A DNA stretch of 64,000 bases from Salipiger profundus (GCF_001969385.1 NZ_CP014796.1:3861501-3925500); one strand, 5' to 3'. Numbered from the stretch's first letter, positions 46,660 through 57,835 are shown. Program-made: numbers and translations. The notes: generated by a model not told the origin, from the sequence alone.

Positions 46660-48087
46660 ATGGAGTGGCTCACCGTCAACGAGATCGCCGTCGCGGCGAT
46701 GTTCGCCACCTTCATCTGGATGCTGTTCCGCGGCATCCCGGTGGCCTTTGCCCTGGTGGGCGTGAGCCTCATCTTCGTGCTCATCGCCGAGATCGGGCTC
46801 GACCCCTATCGCCGCTTCTGGGGCGAAATCATGGCTTTCGACCGCACCGGCATCGACTACCGCAAGCTGCAGGCGCTTTCTGGCCGGATCTTCGGAAACA
46901 CCATCAAGAATCCGGTGCTCGTGGCGCTGCCAATGTTCATCTACATGGGGCTTATGCTCGACCAGTCGGGCGTGGCGCAACGCATGATGCAGGCGATGCA
47001 GAAGCTCTTCGGCGGGCTGCGCGGCGGGCTGTCGCTGACGGTGCTGCTGATCGGCATCATCCTCGCCGCCTCGACCGGCGTCATCGGCGCCTCGGTCACG
47101 CTGCTGGGCGTGATGGCCCTGCCCGCGATGATGGCGCAGAACTATTCCAAGCCCATCGCCACCGGGACCATCGCCAGCGCCGGGACGCTCGGCATCCTGA
47201 TCCCGCCGTCGATCATGCTGGTGATCATGTCCGATCAGCTCGCCATCTCGCTCGGCGACCTGTTCATGGGGGCGCTGTTCCCGGGGTTGATCCTCGGCGC
47301 GCTCTACATCGCCTTCATCGTGATCTACGGGCTCATCTCGCCCGACGCGATGCCGGCGCCCGAGCGCAGCGGCTCCGTCGGCTGGCCGGAGGTCCGCGAG
47401 GTGCTGGTGGCGGTGGTGCCTCCGATGTTCCTCATCCTGCTGGTGCTGGGCTCGATCTTCGTGGGCCTTGCGACCCCGACCGAGGCCTCGGGTCTCGGCG
47501 CACTCGGCGCGACGCTGCTGGCGCTGGCGAACCGGAAGCTGAACTGGAAGGTGTTCCGCGAGGTCGCACGCTCGACCCTCAACACCGCCGGCTACATCGT
47601 CGGCATCTTCCTTGCAGCGAACTTCTTCGCCTACGTGTTGCGGCGCTACGGCGGCGACGAGATCGTGCAGGAGCTGGTGCTCTCGGCCTTCGACAGCCCC
47701 TACTGGACCGTGGCGTTCATCCTGTTCATCGTGTTCTGCCTCGGCTTCCTGCTCGACTGGATCGAGATCACCATCATCATCATGCCGCTGATGCTGCCGA
47801 TCATCCAGGGGCTCGAGCTCGCGGTGCCGGGATTCGACCAGGTCCGCGATCCGCAGGTCGTCTGGTTCGCGATCCTGGTGGCGGTGACGCTGCAGACCTC
47901 GTTCCTGACACCGCCGGTGGGCTTCGCGCTGTTCTACCTCAAGGGGGTCTGCCCGCCGAGCGTCTCGCTGGCGCATATCTACAAGGGCATCATCCCCTTC
48001 GTGGCGCTGCAGCTGCTGGGGCTGTTCATCGTCTTCGAGTTCCCGGCACTGACCACCTGGCTGCCCTCGGTGGCCTACGGAAACTGA
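46660..48087 (+). CDS. dctM: TRAP transporter large permease DctM
   Basis: DctM (475 aa) is the 12-helix Na+-dependent transport subunit. Signature stretches are GGLRGGLSLTVLLIGIILAAS, ATGTIASAGTLGILIPPSIML and the C-terminal LQTSFLTPPVGFALFYLKGV. It is complete and forms the unit with dctP and dctQ. A second frame shifted by two bases is open over the same region but is a shadow. Confidence 0.94.
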   Translation: MEWLTVNEIAVAAMFATFIWMLFRGIPVAFALVGVSLIFVLIAEIGLDPYRRFWGEIMAFDRTGIDYRKLQALSGRIFGNTIKNPVLVALPMFIYMGLMLDQSGVAQRMMQAMQKLFGGLRGGLSLTVLLIGIILAASTGVIGASVTLLGVMALPAMMAQNYSKPIATGTIASAGTLGILIPPSIMLVIMSDQLAISLGDLFMGALFPGLILGALYIAFIVIYGLISPDAMPAPERSGSVGWPEVREVLVAVVPPMFLILLVLGSIFVGLATPTEASGLGALGATLLALANRKLNWKVFREVARSTLNTAGYIVGIFLAANFFAYVLRRYGGDEIVQELVLSAFDSPYWTVAFILFIVFCLGFLLDWIEITIIIMPLMLPIIQGLELAVPGFDQVRDPQVVWFAILVAVTLQTSFLTPPVGFALFYLKGVCPPSVSLAHIYKGIIPFVALQLLGLFIVFEFPALTTWLPSVAYGN

Positions 48088-48088
48088 C

Positions 48089-48116
48089 GTAGGGTGGGCA
48101 ATGTTGCCCACCCTAC
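48089..48116. repeat. 28-base perfect hairpin (intergenic palindromic element)
   Basis: GTAGGGTGGGCAA faces TTGCCCACCCTAC across two bases. It starts one base after the dctM stop and ends five bases before the nnr stop, between convergent genes. There is no T tail. The same GTAGGGTGGGCA motif is, as far as I know, a widespread multicopy palindrome in proteobacteria, and it may act as a bidirectional transcript end. Confidence 0.6.
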
Positions 48117-48121
48117 CTGCA

Positions 48122-50249
<2,128 letters not shown>

Positions 50250-50305
50250 GCGTCCGTTTTTATCAAACACCGGACCCCAAAAATTAAACGAAAGGGAAGA
50301 TGGGA

Positions 50306-51712
50306 ATGAGCACCAAGGATGTCATCAAGCTGATGAAGGACGAGGAGGTCGCGTACCTCGACGTCCGCTTTACCGACCCGCGCGGCAAGCTTCAGCACGT
50401 GACCGTCATCGCCGACGAGGTCGACGAGGATTTCCTCGAAGAGGGCTTCATGTTCGACGGCTCCTCCATCGCGGGCTGGAAGTCGATCGAAGCGTCCGAC
50501 ATGAAACTGGTCTTCGACCTGGACAGCGTCTACATCGACCCGTTCTACGCCGAGAAGACGCTCTGCGTGCACTGCTCGATCGCAGAGCCGGACACCGGCG
50601 AAGCCTATGACCGCGATCCGCGCGGCACCGCGCAGAAGTGCGAAGCGTACCTGAAGTCCTCGGGCATCGGCGACGCATGCTACATGGGCCCGGAAGCGGA
50701 ATTCTTCCTGTTCGACGACGTGAAGTACTCCGTCGCACCGAACAAGGTGTCCTTCGAGATCGATGCCGACCACGCCGCGTGGAACACCGACAGCGACTTC
50801 GAGATGGGCAACCTCGGCCACCGTCCGACCTACAAGGGCGGCTACTTCCCGGTGAACCCGTCCGATGACGGCCAGGACATCCGTTCCGAGATGCTCTCGA
50901 CCATGAAGCGCATCGGCATGAAGGTCGACAAGCACCACCACGAAGTTGCGACCTCGCAGCACGAGCTGGGCCTGATCTTCGGCACGCTGACCAAGCAGGC
51001 CGACGAGCTGCAGAAGTACAAGTACATCGTGCACAACGTGGCACAGGCCTACGGCCGCTCGGCAACCTTCATGCCGAAGCCGATCGCCGGCGACAACGGC
51101 TCGGGCATGCACGTGAACATGTCGATCTGGAAGGACGGCAAGCCGCTCTTCGCGGGCGACAAGTACGCGGACCTGTCGCAGGAAGCGCTGTACTTCATCG
51201 GCGGCATCCTGAAGCACGCGAAGACGCTCAACGCCTTCACCAACCCGTCCACCAACTCCTACAAGCGCCTGATCCCCGGCTTCGAAGCCCCGGTTCTGCG
51301 CGCCTACTCGGCACGCAACCGCTCGGGCTGCGTCCGGATCCCGTGGACCGAGTCGCCCAAGGCAAAGCGCGTCGAGGCCCGCTTCCCCGACCCGTCGGCG
51401 AACCCCTACCTGTGCTTCTCGGCGCTCATGATGGCCGGCCTCGACGGCATCAAGAACAAGATCGATCCGGGCGAAGCCATGGACAAGAACCTCTACGACC
51501 TGCCCCCCGAGGAGCTGGCCGACATCCCGACCGTCTGTGGTTCGCTGCGCGAAGCACTCGACGCCCTGGCTGCCGATCACGAGTTCCTGCTGGCAGGCGA
51601 CGTGTTCACCAAGAGCCAGATCGAGGGCTACATCGAGCTCAAGATGGAAGAGGTTCAGGCTTACGAGCACACGCCGCACCCCGTCGAGTACGGCCTCTAC
51701 TACAGCTGCTGA
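50306..51712 (+). CDS. glnA: glutamine synthetase (type I)
   Basis: GlnA (468 aa) makes glutamine from glutamate and ammonia. The ATP/glutamate signature MFDGSSIAGWKSIE, the GPEAEFFLFDD metal site and the KPIAGDNGSGMHVNMS loop are present, and the adenylylation Tyr falls exactly at residue 397 (NLYDLPPEE) when counted from ATG 50306, supporting this start against ATG 50300. Activity should be reduced by GlnE adenylylation. It is cotranscribed with glnB. Confidence 0.98.
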   Translation: MSTKDVIKLMKDEEVAYLDVRFTDPRGKLQHVTVIADEVDEDFLEEGFMFDGSSIAGWKSIEASDMKLVFDLDSVYIDPFYAEKTLCVHCSIAEPDTGEAYDRDPRGTAQKCEAYLKSSGIGDACYMGPEAEFFLFDDVKYSVAPNKVSFEIDADHAAWNTDSDFEMGNLGHRPTYKGGYFPVNPSDDGQDIRSEMLSTMKRIGMKVDKHHHEVATSQHELGLIFGTLTKQADELQKYKYIVHNVAQAYGRSATFMPKPIAGDNGSGMHVNMSIWKDGKPLFAGDKYADLSQEALYFIGGILKHAKTLNAFTNPSTNSYKRLIPGFEAPVLRAYSARNRSGCVRIPWTESPKAKRVEARFPDPSANPYLCFSALMMAGLDGIKNKIDPGEAMDKNLYDLPPEELADIPTVCGSLREALDALAADHEFLLAGDVFTKSQIEGYIELKMEEVQAYEHTPHPVEYGLYYSC

Positions 51713-51740
51713 TCCGGCAACGGACATCAGGCAAATTCGA

Positions 51741-51768
51741 GGGGCACCCATCGCGGGTGCCCCTTTTT
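51741..51768 (+). terminator. intrinsic terminator of glnA
   Basis: GGGGCACCC pairs with GGGTGCCCC around five bases and is followed by five T. It lies 28 bases after the glnA stop. The rest of the gap to 51912 holds no gene. Confidence 0.94.
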
Positions 51769-51912
51769 CGTTTTCGGTTAGGTGGCGGCACCAGGACTCG
51801 GGGATCGGCAATCTCACGCTTCCCGAGGCAAGGCTCCGACGTTTTTTATTTGCCCATGAATCGGGCCGGGCTACCGTCGGATGCGATCAATTGACTTCCG
51901 GAGAACGACCAA

Positions 51913-52725
51913 ATGTCCCGCCTGCTCTTCAGACTGACCGCCGCCGCAACCCTCGCGGTGACCGCTGCCAGCGCCGTCCAGGCCGCCAGCTGCGGCAACA
52001 ACGCCAACGGCTTCAACGCCTGGAAACAGGAGTTCGCCGCCGAGGCGCAACGTGCGGGCGTCGGCCAGCGCGGCATCGACGCACTGATGAACGCCCAGTA
52101 TTCGACCGGCACGATCAAGGCCGACCGGTCGCAGAAGGGCGTAAAGTATTCGCTGAACGACTTCATCCGCATCCGCCTCGGATCGGTCGACGGCTTTGCC
52201 GCGACCGCGCGCAAGCGGCTGAACCAGAACCCCGGGTTCTACAACTCGCTGGAACAGCGCTACGGCGTGCCGGCCGGCATCCTGCTGGCCATTCACGGCA
52301 TGGAAACCGGCTTTGGCCGCACCATGGGCAGCGTGCCGGTCGTGTCGTCGATCTCGACCGTGGCCTATGACTGCCGCCGCTCGTCGTTCTTCACGCCGCA
52401 TGCCATCGCGGCACTCAAGATGGTCGACCGCGGGATGCTCTCGCCCTCGCAGAAGGGCGCGTTCCATGGCGAGCTCGGACACACGCAGTTCCTGCCCGGC
52501 AATGCCCTGCGCTACGGTGCCGACGGCAACGGTGACGGCCGCGTCGACTTCTACAACCAGGCAGATGCGCTGGCCTCGACCGCCAACTACCTGCGCCAGA
52601 AGGGCTGGCGCCCCGGTCAGCCCTACCAGGAGGGCACCGCGAACTTCCGCGTGCTGAACGAGTGGAACGCGGCGACGGTCTACCAGAAGGCCATCGCGCT
52701 GGTCGCTGCCGAGATCGACGGCTGA
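51913..52725 (+). CDS. lytic murein transglycosylase (MltB family)
   Basis: The 270-residue enzyme has a signal peptide (about 1-24) and an SLT_2/MltB domain; the catalytic glutamate is E131 in AIHGMETGFGRT, and GELGHTQFLPGNALRYGADGN marks the sugar-binding part. It cleaves peptidoglycan glycan strands with anhydro-muramyl product in the periplasm. There is no lipobox, so it is a soluble form. It is not linked to the holin/muramidase pair in this window. Confidence 0.93.
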   Translation: MSRLLFRLTAAATLAVTAASAVQAASCGNNANGFNAWKQEFAAEAQRAGVGQRGIDALMNAQYSTGTIKADRSQKGVKYSLNDFIRIRLGSVDGFAATARKRLNQNPGFYNSLEQRYGVPAGILLAIHGMETGFGRTMGSVPVVSSISTVAYDCRRSSFFTPHAIAALKMVDRGMLSPSQKGAFHGELGHTQFLPGNALRYGADGNGDGRVDFYNQADALASTANYLRQKGWRPGQPYQEGTANFRVLNEWNAATVYQKAIALVAAEIDG

Positions 52726-52740
52726 GCGATACCTGGCGGT

Positions 52741-52765
52741 CGGCTCCGGCATTTGCCCGGAGCCG
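52741..52765 (+). terminator. possible terminator after the transglycosylase
   Basis: CGGCTCCG (52741-52748) pairs with CGGAGCCG (52758-52765), 16 bases after the stop, with an additional G-C pair inside. No T run follows, so weak or Rho-assisted. Confidence 0.5.
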
Positions 52766-52863
52766 ATCACGAGATTTCCCCTGCAGCGGCACGGTGATGC
52801 CGCATTCGTGGTTAATTCCTGTCCCGAGCAAGCACGTCTCGCAGTTGGGAGGAGAACGCACGA

Positions 52864-53655
52864 ATGGTCACCCGTGGCAACGCCGCCTATGCCGGGCTGT
52901 TTCTCGAGAAACCCGACACGTTCGACATCGACTATGCGATTTCGGCTGCGCTTTCGGCGCTGGAACGCCACGACAACGCCTCGGGCTCCCCTCTGCGCCG
53001 CTCCACCCGCCGGCCGGCCGTCATGGCCGACACCCTCGGCATCTCCGTGCAGGCCCCCGAGGAAGCCGGAGCACCGGCACTGGTCAAGATCATCACCCGT
53101 GGCGGCCCGCTGCCCGATGACGACCGCATTCCCCTCATCCTTGCCGAAACCGTGCTGAGCCTGCTTGATACGACCAAGGTGGCCGAGATCGAGTGGTTTT
53201 CTCCGTCATCGCGCATCGCACCGCGCGACTTCATCTCGCTGCATGGCCACCTCTCGCCCCGGCGCCAGCCAGTCATGCCCGTCGATTGCGACACCGGAGA
53301 GACGTCGGAAAGCGGCGCCAACACGCAATCGCGCGGCGCCGCAGCCCAGCCCCGGGACCGGTCGCGCCGCGCCGGCGTCCCCGCACTAGCTCGCGCGGTC
53401 CAGCGCCTTCGCGGAAAGACCGCTGAACAATCGCCTTCGGAACGCCGGCTGCGCCTCGCCGCATGGGTCATCACCGGCCTGATGGCGGTGATGTCCGTAC
53501 CGCTCGCCGCTAGCCTTGCGATCATCGGCGTTCTGCGTGGCATGGATTTCCGCCTCGCAACGCTGGTGCTGACCTTTTGCGTCATCCTTGCGGGGCTGCA
53601 GCAGACACCGATGGCCAGCGCCATGCCTGGGGTCGTCACTGTTCTGCTGAACTGA
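52864..53655 (+). CDS. hypothetical protein with two C-terminal membrane helices
   Basis: The 263-residue protein is not recognised. Residues about 1-130 look folded (beta/alpha, with ALVKIITRGGPLPDDDR and SRIAPRDFISLHGH), residues about 135-200 are basic and low in order, and two helices lie at about 204-226 and 231-249. It would be anchored in the inner membrane with the N-terminal domain in the cytoplasm. The GGGAGGAG ribosome site is good. Its last 20 bases overlap the convergent haem demethylase gene. Confidence 0.7.
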   Translation: MVTRGNAAYAGLFLEKPDTFDIDYAISAALSALERHDNASGSPLRRSTRRPAVMADTLGISVQAPEEAGAPALVKIITRGGPLPDDDRIPLILAETVLSLLDTTKVAEIEWFSPSSRIAPRDFISLHGHLSPRRQPVMPVDCDTGETSESGANTQSRGAAAQPRDRSRRAGVPALARAVQRLRGKTAEQSPSERRLRLAAWVITGLMAVMSVPLAASLAIIGVLRGMDFRLATLVLTFCVILAGLQQTPMASAMPGVVTVLLN

Positions 53656-54391
53656 GCGCGAGCGCCCGTTCACGGGCAAGCAGATACGTGTGGATCGAGA
53701 ACACCACCGCCCGGGTCTGCGGCAGTCTCACGAGACATTGCCGCTCAGAGCGGAAATAGGGCGCCGTCGTCGGGTCGCTGCGGTCATCGTTGTCGCGTCG
53801 CGGCCCCGGCTGGAACAGCACCGGGTCATCGTACCAGAGCCGGTTGAACCGCATCAGCGCCCGCCCCGGCTGCACGCCGTCGAACAACCGTTGCACCCTG
53901 CGCGCGAGCATCTCGTCATACTCGGGGATGGGAATGTGGATCGCCGTCAGCGGCCGCATCATCTTCTGCGCCAGTCGCCAGCCCGCCGGGAAACAGAGCA
54001 CCGCGCCGGTCAGAACGTGCTCGTCCGAGCCGGGGCGTTTTTCCAGCAGGCAGAGGTCTTCCTGCACGAGATGCCCCAGCGTTCCCAGAGGGTCCGACCG
54101 GTCGAGCGTCACCACCTCGCCGTCAGGCCTCGTCACGCGCTCGCCGTCGCGCGCGAAGCCGTCAGGCAGGTTGTCGAGCACCGTCTCGAGCAGCTCTTGC
54201 GCCGCCGGCATCGCTTCCTGGTCGAGCTGCAGAACCGCCTCTCGGCGAGTCCGGAGAAGCCGCGCCCGCTCGGCCACCTGCGCGGCGTAGCATTCGTCGG
54301 CTAGCAGCCAGTCCTCCATCCGCATCGGCGCGATGTTGGGCAGCGGACGCGAGGTCCCGAGGTCGAACGGCAGGGTCTCTTGCAGGATCAT
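53636..54391 (-). CDS. DUF3445 haem-dependent oxidative N-demethylase-like protein
   Basis: The 251-residue protein matches DUF3445, now known as the alpha subunit family of haem-dependent oxidative N-demethylases (HODM), enzymes that remove methyl groups from amines such as dimethylamine. Visible segments are RMEDWLLADECYAAQVAER, VQEDLCLLEK, LCFPAGWRLAQKM and IHIPIPEYDEM. The other HODM subunits are not nearby, so this is an orphan alpha subunit that may have another role. Its 3' end overlaps the unknown gene. Confidence 0.8.
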   Translation of the reverse strand: MILQETLPFDLGTSRPLPNIAPMRMEDWLLADECYAAQVAERARLLRTRREAVLQLDQEAMPAAQELLETVLDNLPDGFARDGERVTRPDGEVVTLDRSDPLGTLGHLVQEDLCLLEKRPGSDEHVLTGAVLCFPAGWRLAQKMMRPLTAIHIPIPEYDEMLARRVQRLFDGVQPGRALMRFNRLWYDDPVLFQPGPRRDNDDRSDPTTAPYFRSERQCLVRLPQTRAVVFSIHTYLLARERALALSSAEQ

Positions 54392-54593
54392 GCGGAATGG
54401 CTAGCGCGCTCTTCGCTGCCCGGCAACAGGATACGCGTCCAGCCGGCTCGAAGCGAACGTGCGCGCCTGCCTCCTGCCCTTCGCAAAGGCAGGAAGACCC
54501 GGGATGAACGACAGCGCGCGAGCACGCAAGGGAACCCCAAGCAGGCTCCGCACGTTTCCTTTTCGAACACAGAGACAACGGAGACACCTCCCC

Positions 54594-54764
54594 ATGGACC
54601 TCATTCGCATCATCGCCGCCATCCTCCTGCCGCCGCTCGGCGTGTTCCTGCAGGTCGGTCTCGGCAAGCACTTCTGGCTGAACATCCTGCTGACGCTTCT
54701 CGGCTACATCCCCGGCATCGTGCACGCCGTGTGGATCATCGCCCGCGAACCGCAGACCGCGTGA
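54594..54764 (+). CDS. Pmp3/YqaE family small membrane protein
   Basis: The 56-residue protein MDLIRIIAAILLPPLGVF has two hydrophobic helices and the family's PPLGV and LTLLGYIPGIVHA motifs. Pmp3 proteins help cation and osmotic tolerance at the membrane. A GGAG site lies about ten bases before the ATG. The stop is followed by DUF4112 after five bases, so they are coupled. Confidence 0.88.
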   Translation: MDLIRIIAAILLPPLGVFLQVGLGKHFWLNILLTLLGYIPGIVHAVWIIAREPQTA

Positions 54765-54769
54765 ACGCC

Positions 54770-55177
54770 ATGAACGCACAGGATCCGTTCCGCAGGCTCG
54801 AACGCATCGAGCGCGTGGCGCGCGGCATGGACCGTGCGTTCCGCCTGCCCCTCACCCGCATCCGGCTAGGCTGGGACTCGATCATCGGCCTGATCCCGGG
54901 TGTCGGCGACACGTTGGCGCTGGCCCCGGCCCTCTGGATCGTGCATGAGTCCCGCCAGATCGGGGCGCCGAAACCGCTTGTCGCGCAGATGCTAGGCAAC
55001 ATCGGGGTCGACTGGGTGATCGGCCTGCTGCCGCTCGTCGGCGACATCTTCGACGTCGGCTACAAGTCGAACTCGAAGAACGCGGCACTGCTGCGTCGCT
55101 GGCTCGAGGATCGGCACAGCCGTCCCGGCACGGGCACCGCTGCCCCGCCGAACTACCGCAGCGCCGAAGCCGCCTGA
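54770..55177 (+). CDS. DUF4112 membrane protein
   Basis: The 135-residue protein carries DUF4112: LGWDSIIGLIPGVGDTLALAPALWIV and IGVDWVIGLLPLVGDIFDVGYKSN, two paired membrane hairpins. The function is unknown. A GTG at 54761 overlapping the Pmp3 stop would add three residues and cannot be excluded. The shared terminator with ndk follows. Confidence 0.85.
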   Translation: MNAQDPFRRLERIERVARGMDRAFRLPLTRIRLGWDSIIGLIPGVGDTLALAPALWIVHESRQIGAPKPLVAQMLGNIGVDWVIGLLPLVGDIFDVGYKSNSKNAALLRRWLEDRHSRPGTGTAAPPNYRSAEAA

Positions 55178-55194
55178 CACCGGCTCGATCCAAT

Positions 55195-55227
55195 GAAAAA
55201 CGGGCGCTCCCGAGGGGGCGCCCGTTT
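55195..55227. terminator. bidirectional terminator between DUF4112 and ndk
   Basis: CGGGCGC and GCGCCCG (55201-55207, 55218-55224) extend to a ten-base stem with T on the plus side and five A before the stem, that is five T on the minus side. It serves both convergent genes. Confidence 0.88.
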
Positions 55228-55255
55228 CGCATGTCTGCAAGGCTCGCGCCGTGGC

Positions 55256-55678
55256 TCAGCCGACGATCTCGAGGCCCGCGAAGTAGAATGCGATCTCTTC
55301 GGCTGCGGTTTCCGGCGCGTCGGAGCCGTGCACCGAGTTCTCGCCGACGGACTCGGCGAACTCTGCGCGGATGGTGCCCTCGGCCGCGTCGGCCGGGTTG
55401 GTCGCGCCCATCACTTCACGGTTCTTCGCGATGGCGCCTTCGCCTTCCAGCACCTGCACCACGACCGGCTCGGACGCCATGAACTCGCAGAGTTCGTCGT
55501 AGAAGGGGCGCTCGGCGTGCACCTTGTAGAACTCGCCCGCCTGCGCCTTGGTCAGCTGGATGCGCTTCTGGGCGACGATGCGCAGACCCGCTTCCTCGAA
55601 CTTGGCGTTGATCTTGCCGGTGAGGTTGCGACGCGTGGCATCGGGCTTGATGATCGAAAGGGTCCGTTCGACGGCCAT
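55256..55678 (-). CDS. ndk: nucleoside diphosphate kinase
   Basis: Ndk (140 aa) equalises NTP pools. The phosphorylated histidine is H117 in GENSVHGSD; the N terminus [18 protein letters not shown] is standard. An ATG at 55690 is four codons earlier, but GGAG favours 55678. It is read towards the shared terminator. Confidence 0.98.
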   Translation of the reverse strand: MAVERTLSIIKPDATRRNLTGKINAKFEEAGLRIVAQKRIQLTKAQAGEFYKVHAERPFYDELCEFMASEPVVVQVLEGEGAIAKNREVMGATNPADAAEGTIRAEFAESVGENSVHGSDAPETAAEEIAFYFAGLEIVG

Positions 55679-55891
55679 GTTGGTCTCCATTGAAAGGCCG
55701 GGCCCACGCCCGGCCGGTCTGTTCCGGGTCGGGCGTTAACATGGGGCCGCCGGTTTGGAAAGCCCGAAGGCCCCCGCCGCGCCGCCCGTCCCGGCGAAAG
55801 CCGGCCCGGCTCGCGCAGATTTTTCGCCCTCCCCGCGAAGTTCGCCATTTCGGGGATTTCCGCGCCCCGGGGCCTCTGCTAGAGCCCGCTC

Positions 55892-57760
55892 ATGCTCAGG
55901 ATCGACGACATCTCCTTTTCCATCGAAGGCCGACCGCTGTTCGAAGGCGCCTCGGCCGTGATTCCCGCTGGCCACAAGGTCGGCCTCGTGGGTCCGAATG
56001 GCGCCGGCAAGACCACGCTCTTCCGGCTCATCCGCGGCGAGCTCACCCTCGACGGCGGCGAGATCACCCTGCCCGAGCGCGCCCGCATCGGCGGCGTCGC
56101 GCAGGAGGCGCCGGCCTCGGACGTGTCGCTCATCGAGACGGTGCTGGCCGCCGACACCGAGCGCGCGGCGCTGATGGCCGAGGCCGAGACCGCCACCGAC
56201 GGCCACCGCATCGCCGAGGTGCAGACCCGGCTCGCCGACATCGACGCCTGGTCCGCCGAGGGCCGCGCCGCCGCGATCCTCAAGGGACTCGGCTTCGACG
56301 AGGCGGCGCAGAAGCGCCCCTGCTCCGACTTCTCGGGCGGCTGGCGGATGCGCGTGGCACTCGCCGGCGTGCTCTTCGCCCAGCCCGACGTGCTGCTGCT
56401 CGACGAGCCCACCAACTACCTCGACCTCGAGGGGGCGCTCTGGCTCGAGACCTACCTCACGCGGTATCCGCACACGGTGATCGTCATCAGCCACGACCGC
56501 GGCCTGCTGAACCGCGCCGTCGGCGCGATCCTGCATCTCGAGGCCCGCCAGCTCACGCTCTACCAGGGCGGCTACGACACCTTCGCCCGGACCCGCGCCG
56601 AACGCCGCGCCGTGCAAGCGGCGGCCGCCAAGAAGCAGGAAGAGCGCAAGGCCCACCTGCAAAGCTTCGTGGACCGCTTCCGGGCCAAGGCGTCGAAGGC
56701 GAAACAGGCGCAGGCCCGCCTCAAGATGATCGCCCGGATGGACACGATCACCGCGCCCGAGGACGCGGCCAAGCGTGTCTTCACCTTCCCGCAGCCCGAC
56801 CAGCTGTCGCCGCCCATCGTCGCGCTCGAGGGCGGGGCCACCGGCTACGGCGACCACGTGGTGCTCAAGAAGCTCGACCTGCGCATCGACCAGGACGACC
56901 GCATCGCGCTGCTCGGCCGCAACGGCCAGGGCAAGTCGACGCTGTCGAAGCTGCTCGCCGACCGGCTGCCGTTGATCGAGGGCCGGATGACCCGCAGCTC
57001 GAAACTGCGCATCGGCTATTTCGCCCAGCATCAGGTCGACGAGCTGCACCTCGACGAAAGCCCGCTGCAGCACCTCCAGCGCGAACGCCCCGACACGCCG
57101 CCCGCGAAGCTGCGGGCCCGGCTCGCCGGCTTCGGGCTGATGGCCGAACAGGCCGATACCGAGGTCGGCCGGCTGTCCGGCGGCCAGAAGGCCCGGCTGT
57201 CGCTGCTGCTCGCCACGCTCGACGCGCCGCACATGCTTATCCTCGACGAGCCCACCAACCACCTCGACATCGAGAGCCGCGAGGCGCTGGTCGAGGCGCT
57301 GACCGAGTATTCCGGCGCGGTGATCCTCGTGAGCCACGACATGCACCTCCTGTCGCTGGTCGCCGACCGTCTGTGGCTGGTCAAGGACGGCTCCGTGCGG
57401 CCCTACGACGACGACCTCGAGGCCTATCGCAACATGCTGCTCACGCAGGAGAAGCCCGCGAAATCCGAGAAGCAGGAAAAGGCTCGCGCCGCCGCCCCGA
57501 AGCCCGCGAAACCGTCGCGCGACGCGATCCTCGCGCTGCGCGCCGAAGCCCGCAAGTGCGAGGCCCGCGTCGAAAAGATCGAGGAGATGCGCGCCAAGCT
57601 CGCCACCAAGCTTGCCGACCCCGCGCTCTACGAAGACACCCGCGCCGGCGAACTCGATACCTGGAACAAGAAATACGCCGAGGTCATGGAGGGCCTGCAC
57701 CGGGCCGAGGCGCTCTGGGAAGCGGCGCTGGAAAAACTCGAGGCCGCCGAGACCGCCTGA
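55892..57760 (+). CDS. ABC-F family ATPase (YheS/Uup type)
   Basis: The 622-residue cytoplasmic protein has two ATPase domains: Walker A at GPNGAGKT (34-41) and GRNGQGKST, signatures FSGGWRMRVALA and LSGGQKARLSLL, Walker B DEPTNYLD and DEPTNHLD, and no membrane helices. A C-terminal lysine-rich coiled coil (about 515-620) follows. ABC-F proteins act on the ribosome E site in translation or antibiotic rescue. The gap 55679-55891 before it is GC rich, without a clear promoter. Confidence 0.94.
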   Translation: MLRIDDISFSIEGRPLFEGASAVIPAGHKVGLVGPNGAGKTTLFRLIRGELTLDGGEITLPERARIGGVAQEAPASDVSLIETVLAADTERAALMAEAETATDGHRIAEVQTRLADIDAWSAEGRAAAILKGLGFDEAAQKRPCSDFSGGWRMRVALAGVLFAQPDVLLLDEPTNYLDLEGALWLETYLTRYPHTVIVISHDRGLLNRAVGAILHLEARQLTLYQGGYDTFARTRAERRAVQAAAAKKQEERKAHLQSFVDRFRAKASKAKQAQARLKMIARMDTITAPEDAAKRVFTFPQPDQLSPPIVALEGGATGYGDHVVLKKLDLRIDQDDRIALLGRNGQGKSTLSKLLADRLPLIEGRMTRSSKLRIGYFAQHQVDELHLDESPLQHLQRERPDTPPAKLRARLAGFGLMAEQADTEVGRLSGGQKARLSLLLATLDAPHMLILDEPTNHLDIESREALVEALTEYSGAVILVSHDMHLLSLVADRLWLVKDGSVRPYDDDLEAYRNMLLTQEKPAKSEKQEKARAAAPKPAKPSRDAILALRAEARKCEARVEKIEEMRAKLATKLADPALYEDTRAGELDTWNKKYAEVMEGLHRAEALWEAALEKLEAAETA

Positions 57761-57770
57761 CCCCGCCCCC

Positions 57771-57835
57771 TTCTCCGGTTGGAAAAATACCCTCGGGGGA
57801 GTCCGCGCGCAGGCGCGGACGGGGGCAGAGCCCCC
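57771..57835 (+). repeat. dispersed intergenic repeat, copy B
   Basis: CTTCTCCGG, then AAATACCCTCGGGGG, then hairpins GTCCGCGC/GCGCGGAC (57801-57820) and GGGGGC-AGA-GCCCCC (57821-57835). It is the second copy of the element at 42569-42640, same layout, starting ten bases after the ABC-F stop. It may end that transcript. Confidence 0.7.

Noticed and set aside
46665..48092. Second long plus-strand frame over dctM
   Set aside because: Arg/His-rich translation without helices; dctM in the other frame has all family motifs.
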